Source: Xanthobacteraceae bacterium
GTDB lineage: Bacteria > Pseudomonadota > Alphaproteobacteria > Rhizobiales > Xanthobacteraceae
Reading direction: 5' to 3'
DNA: 5,780 nt
Assembly: GCA_030037105.1 (NCBI GenBank)
Contig: JASHRY010000036.1
Coordinates: 1 to 5,780 of the forward strand
The position numbers and the translations under genes are program-made. A model generated the notes under the pieces. The model ran no database searches. It saw nothing but the letters and a program-made list of their open reading frames with translations, and was not told where the DNA came from. Numbering within the stretch: position 1 is the stretch's first letter; every line of letters starts with the position of its first letter. This document shows, in pieces, positions 1 through 4,875 of this stretch.

Positions 1-394
1 GGTCGCTTTCCCCGGTGGCAAGATCGATCCCGGCGATGAAAGCCCGGTTGCGGCGGCGCTGCGCGAAGCCAAGGAAGAGATCGGGCTTCTGCCGGCGTTG
101 GTCGAGCCGCTCGGCTATCTCGATCTCTATCTCACCTTTTCCGGGTTCCGCATTCTGCCGACGGTCGCGCGCGTCAAGCCGGACTTTACGCTCACGTTCA
201 ATCCGCGCGAGGTGAACGAGACCTTCGAGGTGCCGCTCGCCTTTCTGATGACGCCGGCCAATCACCAGCGCCGAAGCCGCGATTGGCAGGGGATACGGCG
301 CGAATTCTACGCGATACCGTTCGAGAATCGCTACATTTGGGGCATCACCGCGGGTATCCTGAGAAACCTCTACGAGCGGGTCTATGGCCCATGA
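1..394 (+). CDS. NUDIX hydrolase, CoA pyrophosphatase-like (5' end off window)
   Basis: Partial gene; the reading frame begins at base 2 and runs to TGA at 392-394, giving about 130 visible residues. The visible part opens with VAFPGGKIDPGDE and continues into REAKEEIGL, which is the NUDIX box with the REx2EEx(G) metal-binding helix. The FPGGKxDPGD form, with one extra residue before the first Glu compared with the classical GX5E spacing, and the closing IWGITAGILRNLYE are typical of the NudL/CoA pyrophosphatase group. That group cleaves CoA or its derivatives to phosphopantetheine and 3',5'-ADP using Mg or Mn. The upstream UPF0035 CoA-recognition motif lies outside the window, so substrate specificity is inferred from family resemblance. 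The stop overlaps the next gene's ATG by four bases (ATGA), implying a shared transcript and coupled translation. It is a cytosolic enzyme with no membrane segment in the visible part. Confidence 0.88.
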   Translation, partial: VAFPGGKIDPGDESPVAAALREAKEEIGLLPALVEPLGYLDLYLTFSGFRILPTVARVKPDFTLTFNPREVNETFEVPLAFLMTPANHQRRSRDWQGIRREFYAIPFENRYIWGITAGILRNLYERVYGP

Positions 395-654
395 TGCGGC
401 CAATCCTTACCGAGGTCGGGCTCTTCCTCATCCCGTTCGTCCTCTATGCGGCGCTGTTGCTGGCGACGCGCGCCGGCGTGCTGCAGCCCAAGGCGTGGAC
501 GCTGCAGCGCGTCGCCGGCCTCGTCATCGTCTCGCTCACGCTGGTGGCGGGAAGCCTCCTGATGCTGGCGCAGTTCTCGGGTGCGCCGCCGGGATCAACC
601 TATGTGCCGGCGCATATCGAGGGCGGCAGGTTCGTGCCGGGAGCGACGCGGTGA
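391..654 (+). CDS. DUF6111-like small two-helix membrane protein
   Basis: An 87-residue protein of unknown function. The start is placed at the ATG at 391 because it overlaps the preceding stop by four bases; a second ATG follows immediately at 394, so either Met may be used. The frame stays open upstream of 391, but that stretch is NUDIX coding sequence in another frame. Two hydrophobic stretches are visible: residues about 7-25 (VGLFLIPFVLYAALLLATR) and about 41-61 (RVAGLVIVSLTLVAGSLLML). The conserved-looking tail contains APPGSTYVPAHIEGGRFVPG. This matches my memory of the DUF6111 family of Rhizobiales, which is often found between a NUDIX gene and the CCA-adding enzyme gene. The last four bases overlap the GTG start of the next gene. 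No catalytic motif is visible and I do not assign a function; it is probably an inner-membrane protein. Confidence 0.85.
   Translation: MMRPILTEVGLFLIPFVLYAALLLATRAGVLQPKAWTLQRVAGLVIVSLTLVAGSLLMLAQFSGAPPGSTYVPAHIEGGRFVPGATR
639..643 (+). promoter_or_regulatory. Ribosome binding site deciding the GTG start of the CCA-adding enzyme
   Basis: GGGAG lies seven bases before the GTG at 651, inside the end of the DUF6111-like gene. No ATG lies nearby in frame: the next in-frame ATG is at 714, only seven codons before the nucleotide-binding GG motif. The SD spacing plus the GTGA overlap therefore favour GTG 651. Confidence 0.6.
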
Positions 655-1901
655 GGCAGGACGCGCGGCTCGGCGATGCGGCCTGGCTGCGAGACGGCGC
701 GGTGGCGCGTCTCATGGCGTTGCTCGATCGCGACGGCGAGGAAGCGCGCGTGGTCGGCGGCGCGGTGCGCAATGCGCTGTTGCGATTGCCGGTCGGCGAG
801 ATCGACGTGGCGACGACGGCGCTGCCCGAGGAGGTGATGCGCCGCGTCGCGGCGGCCGGCGGGAAGGCGATCCCGACCGGCATCGCGCACGGCACCGTCA
901 CCGTCGTCGTCGATCATCATCCGATCGAGGTGACGACGCTGCGCCGGGACGTGGAAACGTTCGGCCGCAAGGCCAAGGTGGCGTTCGGCCGCGACTGGAA
1001 GACGGATGCCGAGCGTCGCGATTTCACCATCAACGCGCTCTCCGCCGCGGCCGACGGCACGGTTCACGACTATGTCGGCGGTCTCGCCGACCTCGCCGCC
1101 CGCCGCGTGCGCTTCATCGGCGAGCCGCAGCGGCGGATCGAAGAGGATTATCTGCGCATCCTGCGGTTTTTCCGCTTTCACGCGCAGTTCGGCGAGGGCG
1201 CGCCGGACGCCGCGGGACTGCTCGCCTGCATCCGGGCGCGGGCCGGCATCGATACGCTGTCGCGCGAGCGCGTGCGGATGGAGATGCTGAAGCTGTTGAT
1301 CGCTCCGCGCGCGACGGCGACGCTCGCGATCATGACCGAGAGCGGCCTTCTCGGCATGGTTCTCGGCGGCGTGCCGTTCATCGCCGGTTTCGAGAACATG
1401 GCGAAGGTCGAAGCGGCGCTCGGTGTCGCGCCGGACCCGGTGCGGCGGCTCGGCGCGCTCGGCGTGATGGTCAACGAGGACGCCGAGCGGCTGGCGCAGC
1501 GGCTGCGCCTCGCCAATGCCGAAGCCGGGCGGCTCTTGGCGCTCGAGCCGTGGTGGCGCGTGGTGCCGCCGGCCGGCGAGCACGCGGCGCGCGCGCTTCT
1601 TTACCGTCTCGGCCCGCAATCGTTCGCGGATCGGGTGTTGCTCGCCTGGGCGCGCTCGGCAGCGGGCGCGGCGGATGCCGCCTGGCGCGATCTGGCGCGC
1701 CTGCCGCAACGCTGGACGGCGCCGGTATTCCCGCTCAAGGCGGCCGACCTTGTGCGCCGCGGCGTGGCGGCGGGACCGCGTCTGGGCGCCGCGTTGCGCG
1801 CCGCCGAGGACGCCTGGATCGCGGCGGATTTTCCCGAAGATCGCGCCGCGCTCGAGGCGATCGCCGAGCGCGCGACAAAGGCCATTGCCGCGTCCGGCTG
1901 A
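651..1901 (+). CDS. cca: CCA-adding tRNA nucleotidyltransferase
   Basis: A 416-residue class II tRNA nucleotidyltransferase (poly(A) polymerase family). It adds or repairs the 3'-terminal CCA of tRNAs from CTP and ATP in the cytosol. Visible motifs in order are: VVGGAVRNALL at 34-44 (GGxVR nucleotide-binding turn); EIDVATT at 50-56 (the DxD metal-binding position, here E50 and D52); the TGIAHGTVTV strand; ERRDFTINAL at 121-130; a basic-hydrophobic RRVRFIGEP segment; and EDYLRILRFFRF at 165-176 (template-reading motif). A helical neck, body and tail of about 240 residues follows, and I saw no HD phosphohydrolase motif. The length suits alphaproteobacterial members. GTG 651 is chosen for its SD and its 4-base overlap with the upstream stop. 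Oddities are Glu instead of Asp at residue 50 and Asn41 where GGxVRD would have Asp; both may be normal in this lineage. CCA versus poly(A) activity cannot be fully separated from sequence alone, but the CCA role is by far the likelier. Confidence 0.93.
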   Translation: MRQDARLGDAAWLRDGAVARLMALLDRDGEEARVVGGAVRNALLRLPVGEIDVATTALPEEVMRRVAAAGGKAIPTGIAHGTVTVVVDHHPIEVTTLRRDVETFGRKAKVAFGRDWKTDAERRDFTINALSAAADGTVHDYVGGLADLAARRVRFIGEPQRRIEEDYLRILRFFRFHAQFGEGAPDAAGLLACIRARAGIDTLSRERVRMEMLKLLIAPRATATLAIMTESGLLGMVLGGVPFIAGFENMAKVEAALGVAPDPVRRLGALGVMVNEDAERLAQRLRLANAEAGRLLALEPWWRVVPPAGEHAARALLYRLGPQSFADRVLLAWARSAAGAADAAWRDLARLPQRWTAPVFPLKAADLVRRGVAAGPRLGAALRAAEDAWIAADFPEDRAALEAIAERATKAIAASG

Positions 1902-2053
1902 CAATATTCCAGCGGCTGTCGCGCGGAACCCCGGATATCGCTTCGCTCATCCGGGCTATGCATCTACGCACCTTGCGGGGAGAATGAGGTCAAGCAGATT
2001 CATTCCATGCACGGGAGACGGGGCGGATTTTACGCCTTCGGCCGGCCGTGCGA
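1902..2053. other. Convergent intergenic region with one REP-like element
   Basis: These 152 bases lie between the stop of the CCA-adding enzyme gene and the stop of mlaD on the other strand. The left half contains the palindromic repeat described separately. The right half (about 1975-2053) holds no convincing gene, RNA or rho-independent terminator; the only symmetric feature there is the 10-base palindrome CGGCCGGCCG at 2039-2048. No auxiliary lipoprotein gene follows mlaD here. Confidence 0.7.
1930..1955. repeat. REP-like extragenic palindrome, possible bidirectional attenuator
   Basis: Perfect 7-base arms CCCGGAT (1930-1936) and ATCCGGG (1949-1955) flank a 12-base centre ATCGCTTCGCTC. 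On the minus strand the element reads GCCCGGATGAGCGAAGCG followed by ATATCCGGGG. This is the dispersed palindrome I recall in many copies from Bradyrhizobium, Rhodopseudomonas and relatives. Its translation gives the spurious peptide PDERSDIRG, often seen in automatic annotations of those genomes. It begins 28 bases after the CCA gene stop and sits between converging genes, the usual place for such elements. There is no T-run on either side, so it is not a classical intrinsic terminator, although the hairpin could slow or protect transcripts. Confidence 0.75.
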
Positions 2054-2875
2054 TCAGCGCCCGAAAATGAGGCGCGAGGGATGCTGGTCGATATCCTTGA
2101 TCGCCTTCTGCAGCTCGGCGAGCGTGCGGCGGCCGTCGACGGCAAAGGCTTCGAACTCCTTGAGGCCGGTATTGGAGAATTGCGTGAGCCCGGTCGACAT
2201 ATCCGCCGTGCGCTTGTCGAGATTGTCGGCGAGCCGGCGCACCGCCTCGGCGGCGTCGCCGATCTCGCCATGACCGTCGGCGCCGCCGGTGAGGTTTTCG
2301 AGGCCGGCCATGACCTGGTCGAGGCGCTGCGAATTCTGCGCCAGCGTCGTCGTCACCGTCTGGATGTTGCTCAGCGACGCGTGCAGCGCGGCTTCGTTTT
2401 CGGCCACCATCCCGTCGATGCGCGCGAGCACCTCGCGCGCTGCCTGCGTCACGTCGGCGCCGGCGCTCGGCGCGGCATAGAGGGTCGGCGGCGCGCCCGC
2501 ATCGGCGACCAGGAGCGCGGCGTGCGCCGATCCGCCGGTCAATGAAACCGCGGCGAGCCCGGTCAGCCCCTGGAAGTCGAGCGCGGCCTTGGTGTCGGCG
2601 CGCACCGGGACCGCGCGATCGACCGAGATCAGGGCTATGACCTTGCGCGGGTCGCCGGGGTCGAGGCTGAGCTTGGTCACTTCGCCGACCCGCACGCCGT
2701 CGAACTCGACCGCGGCGCCGGTGCGCAGGCCCGACACCGAGCCGGCGAAGACGATGCGGTAGAGGGTGCGTTCGCCGCCGCCGCTGTTCTGGAACCAATA
2801 GATGAAGCCGAACACGCCGGCGATGACGGCGAGCGTGAACGCCCCGGTGATGATGTAGTTGGCCTTGGTTTCCAT
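2054..2875 (-). CDS. mlaD: MlaD family MCE protein (lipid ABC transporter substrate-binding subunit)
   Basis: A 273-residue inner-membrane-anchored MCE protein. Residues 1-7 are cytoplasmic and about 8-28 form a single transmembrane helix (IITGAFTLAVIAGVFGFIYWF). The MCE domain spans about 38-115, with the hallmark VEFDGVRVGEV (56-66) and FQGLTGLAAVSLTGG (101-115). The remainder is a long periplasmic helical region rich in Ala, Leu, Gln and Asp with coiled-coil character, ending in PSRLIFGR. In the family, six MlaD subunits form a ring with a hydrophobic pore on the MlaFE complex and pass phospholipid to or from a periplasmic carrier. It is the last gene of the operon, 22 bases after mlaF. 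The ATG at 2875 has a good SD and places the helix right at the N terminus, as expected. It is longer than E. coli MlaD (about 183 residues) because of the C-terminal helical extension, as in many alphaproteobacterial homologues. Confidence 0.93.
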   Translation of the reverse strand: METKANYIITGAFTLAVIAGVFGFIYWFQNSGGGERTLYRIVFAGSVSGLRTGAAVEFDGVRVGEVTKLSLDPGDPRKVIALISVDRAVPVRADTKAALDFQGLTGLAAVSLTGGSAHAALLVADAGAPPTLYAAPSAGADVTQAAREVLARIDGMVAENEAALHASLSNIQTVTTTLAQNSQRLDQVMAGLENLTGGADGHGEIGDAAEAVRRLADNLDKRTADMSTGLTQFSNTGLKEFEAFAVDGRRTLAELQKAIKDIDQHPSRLIFGR

Positions 2876-2881
2876 GAATGG

Positions 2882-2889
2882 CCCTCTCT
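2882..2889 (-). promoter_or_regulatory. Ribosome binding site of mlaD
   Basis: The minus strand reads AGAGAGGG, with the GAGG core seven bases before the ATG at 2875. It lies in the 22-base gap between mlaF and mlaD, so mlaD can be initiated independently although it is on the same transcript. Confidence 0.65.
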
Positions 2890-2897
2890 GCGCGCCC

Positions 2898-3662
2898 TCA
2901 ATGAGGCAGCGGGCGCCGGCGTTTGCCGCGGAAGTAGGATTTGAGCCACGGATGCTCGGACGCGAGCATGGTGTCGATCGGACCCGCCGCGATCACACGG
3001 CCGGCGAAGAGGACGGCGACGCGGTCGCAGACCGCATGCAGGCTGTCGAGGTCGTGCGTGACCATGAACACGCTCAACCCCAGCGTCCGCTGCAACGTGC
3101 CGATCAACGCGTCGAACTCGGCGGCGCCGATCGGGTCGAGGCCGGAGGTCGGCTCGTCGAGGAAAACGATGTCCGGATCGAGCGCCAGCGCGCGGGCGAG
3201 CGCGACGCGCTTGATCATGCCGCCGGAAAGTTCCGCGGGAAATTTTCCGCCCACGTCGGCGTCAAGGCCGACCATTTCCAGCTTGGCCAGCGCGATCTCC
3301 TCGATCAGCCGCGGCGACAGATCGAGATATTCCCGGATCGGGAACTGGACATTCTGCAGCACGGTGAGCGAGGAGAACAGCGCGCCTTGCTGGAACAGCA
3401 CGCCCCAGCGCCGCTCCAGGGCGCGCCGCTCGCGTTCGCCGAGCGCGGCAAGATCGGTCCCGAACACTTCGATCGTGCCCTGGCGCTTCGGCAACAGCCC
3501 GATGATCGTGCGCAGCAGCACCGATTTGCCCGCGCCCGAGCCGCCGACGAAGCCGAGGATCTCGCCGCGGAAGACGTCGAGCGCCACATGGTCGAGCACC
3601 GGCGTTGCGTCGAAGCCGACGACGAGGTCGCGCACGCTGATCACCGCCTCGTTGCCGGCCAT
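2898..3662 (-). CDS. mlaF: MlaF-type ABC transporter ATP-binding protein
   Basis: A 254-residue ABC ATPase that powers the Mla lipid transporter from the cytoplasmic face. Visible motifs are: Walker A GGSGAGKS (40-47); Q-loop in LFQQGALFSSLTVLQNV (89-105); ABC signature LSGGM (145-149); Walker B IVFLDEP (165-171) with catalytic Glu170; D-loop SGLD (173-176); and switch His203 in VTHDLDSL. The QQGALFSSLTV and SGGMIKRVALARAL wording is typical of the MlaF/Ttg2A group. The basic tail after HPWLKSYFRGKRR fits the C-terminal extension through which MlaF subunits contact each other in characterised complexes. The start is the ATG at 3662, two bases past the mlaE stop. The frame is open further upstream, but that would read through mlaE, and homology begins at MAGNEAVISV. 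A weak GGGA lies seven bases before the start, inside mlaE, so translation is probably coupled. Confidence 0.95.
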   Translation of the reverse strand: MAGNEAVISVRDLVVGFDATPVLDHVALDVFRGEILGFVGGSGAGKSVLLRTIIGLLPKRQGTIEVFGTDLAALGERERRALERRWGVLFQQGALFSSLTVLQNVQFPIREYLDLSPRLIEEIALAKLEMVGLDADVGGKFPAELSGGMIKRVALARALALDPDIVFLDEPTSGLDPIGAAEFDALIGTLQRTLGLSVFMVTHDLDSLHAVCDRVAVLFAGRVIAAGPIDTMLASEHPWLKSYFRGKRRRPLPH

Positions 3663-3664
3663 CC

Positions 3665-4798
3665 TCACATCCCGATGCTGGCGAAGAACATGGCGAACAC
3701 GCCGTCGAGCGCGATCACGAGAAAGATCGACTTGACCACGGACGCGGTGGTCCTGCGGCCGAGCGAGGCGGCGCTGCCGTCCACCTCGAACCCTTCGGCG
3801 CAGGCGACGAGGCCGATGGTGAGCGCCATGAACGGCGCCTTGATCAGGCCGACCTCGAAGGTCGGCAGCCAGATCGCCTCGCGCAGCCGTTCGAGGAAGA
3901 TGCCGGGCGCCATGCCGCCATAGAGCCAGCACACCAGGCCGGCGCCATAGAGCGCCGCCATCGAGCCGAGGAAGGTCAGCAGCGGCACCGCGATGACCAG
4001 CGCGATAATGCGCGGCAGCACCAGGGTCTCGATCGGGTCGAGGCCCATGGTGCGCAGCGCGTCGATCTCCTCGCGCATTTTCATCGCGCCGAGTTCGGCC
4101 GTGTAGGCGCTGCCGGAGCGGCCCGCCACCATCACGCAGACGATGAGCACGCCGACTTCGCGCAGCACCAGCACGCTGACCATGTCGACGACATAGATGT
4201 CCGCGCCGAAGGCGCGGAAGCGGAAAATGCCCTGCTGCGCCAGGATGGCGCCGATCACGAAGGTGCTGAGCAGGATGATCGGCAACGCGCGCCAGCCCAC
4301 GCGCTCGAGGTGATGGACGGTCGAAGCAAGCCGCAGCCGCGTCGGCTGGGCGATGGTCCTCAGCACGGCGGCGCTCAGCGCGCCGAGGAGCTGGGCGAGC
4401 AGGACGAGCGAGCGGCCGATCTCCGCCATCGCCCGGCCGATCGCGTCGAGCGCGACGAGAATTTGATTTTCCGCGACGGCGTCCTTCGACGGCATGCGGT
4501 TGACGCGCCCGACCTCCTCGATGAGGCCGCGATCGGTGTCCGAGAGACCGATGAGGCGCGCGGTCGAGCCTTGCGCCGTAAAGGCGCGCTTGAGGCGCTC
4601 GAGGAGCCAGGCGCCGAATGTGTCGAGCCGTTCGAGCTTCGCCAGGTCGATATCGACCTCGCGCGCGCCCGCATACCGCCGCGCAATATCCTCGACGATG
4701 CTCTCAAGCTCGGCGGCGGCCTGCGCCGTCCAGGCGCCCGCCGCGGCGAGCGCCACGCGGTCGCCGTCGGGCGTGGCGGTGAGCGCGGCAAGGCTCAA
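3665..4798 (-). CDS. mlaE: MlaE family lipid ABC transporter permease with N-terminal STAS domain
   Basis: A 377-residue fusion. Residues 1 to about 100 form a STAS-like domain with DIDLAKLERLDTFGAWLLERL (49-69), where D59-T60 corresponds to the DT/DS position of MlaB and SpoIIAA-type proteins. About 110-165 is a linker with an amphipathic helix. About 166-377 is the MlaE permease, with several hydrophobic helices (for example 171-187, 214-226, 259-293, 317-334 and 356-376). It carries the family signature YTAELGAMKMREEIDALRTMGLDPIETLVLPR (232-263), whose cytoplasmic coupling segment contacts the ATPase. In E. coli the STAS role is played by the separate MlaB protein bound to MlaF; fusion to the permease is common in Alphaproteobacteria. 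The first gene of a three-gene operon, it starts with TTG at 4798, selected by a strong SD eight bases upstream; I saw no better ATG or GTG for the full STAS domain. The C terminus (VFAMFFASIGM) is complete. Confidence 0.93.
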   Translation of the reverse strand: MSLAALTATPDGDRVALAAAGAWTAQAAAELESIVEDIARRYAGAREVDIDLAKLERLDTFGAWLLERLKRAFTAQGSTARLIGLSDTDRGLIEEVGRVNRMPSKDAVAENQILVALDAIGRAMAEIGRSLVLLAQLLGALSAAVLRTIAQPTRLRLASTVHHLERVGWRALPIILLSTFVIGAILAQQGIFRFRAFGADIYVVDMVSVLVLREVGVLIVCVMVAGRSGSAYTAELGAMKMREEIDALRTMGLDPIETLVLPRIIALVIAVPLLTFLGSMAALYGAGLVCWLYGGMAPGIFLERLREAIWLPTFEVGLIKAPFMALTIGLVACAEGFEVDGSAASLGRRTTASVVKSIFLVIALDGVFAMFFASIGM

Positions 4799-4805
4799 GG
4801 ATGCG

Positions 4806-4811
4806 CCCTCC
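4806..4811 (-). promoter_or_regulatory. Strong ribosome binding site selecting the TTG start of mlaE
   Basis: The minus strand reads GGAGGG followed by CGCATCC and then TTG. The GGAGG core is eight bases from the start codon, an almost perfect anti-SD match, and this is the main reason for accepting the rare TTG. Confidence 0.72.
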
Positions 4812-4836
4812 GCGCCGCCCGCACCACAGCCAACCC

Positions 4837-4866
4837 TTGAGCGCGCCGGAAATCCCCGGTCATAGT
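4837..4866 (+). promoter_or_regulatory. Candidate sigma-70-type promoter for a near-leaderless dgcA transcript
   Basis: TTGAGC (4837-4842), an 18-base spacer and CATAGT (4861-4866) resemble alphaproteobacterial housekeeping promoters. The ATG at 4876 is only nine bases after the -10-like box, so transcription would begin at or a few bases before the start codon. In agreement, no SD-like sequence precedes the ATG (CCCCTCGC). The call rests on pattern only; the match to consensus is moderate. Confidence 0.45.
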
Positions 4867-4875
4867 GCCCCTCGC

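Larger units (their letters stand above)
4799..4875. promoter_or_regulatory. Divergent intergenic region between mlaE and dgcA
   Basis: Seventy-seven bases separate the TTG of mlaE (minus strand) from the ATG of the racemase (plus strand). The left end contains the mlaE SD and the right end contains the candidate racemase promoter. I could not find a convincing -35/-10 pair for mlaE here; its promoter may overlap the first bases of the racemase gene. No inverted repeat suggestive of an operator is obvious. Confidence 0.6.

Noticed and set aside
600..1904. Long open frame on the minus strand opposite the CCA-adding enzyme gene
   Set aside because: Its translation is Arg/His/Pro-rich with no recognisable domain; it is a high-GC shadow of the cca codons, whose frame has all the enzyme motifs.
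1930..1955. Rho-independent terminator for cca or mlaD
   Set aside because: A stem is present but no T-run follows on either strand, so it is listed as a repeat with only possible attenuating effect.
1910..1975. Small peptides such as PDERSDIRG or AHPGYAS read through the intergenic repeat
   Set aside because: They are translations of a dispersed palindromic repeat, a known source of false gene calls, not genes.
581..1987. Long plus-strand open frame overlapping cca in another frame
   Set aside because: The product is extremely Arg-rich and low in complexity, as expected from reading GC-rich codons out of frame.
2039..2048. CGGCCGGCCG palindrome near the mlaD stop as an operator
   Set aside because: Short GC palindromes are expected by chance at this base composition, and the position downstream of both genes does not fit an operator.
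2859..3923. Long plus-strand open frame opposite mlaF
   Set aside because: It is antisense to a complete ABC ATPase with all motifs; its own translation is charged and shows no domain, and it has no SD.
3663..3932. N-terminal extension of MlaF by 90 residues
   Set aside because: The frame is open, but this stretch is the 3' end of mlaE in another frame and its translation is Arg-rich and unlike any ABC protein. MlaF homology starts at the ATG at 3662.
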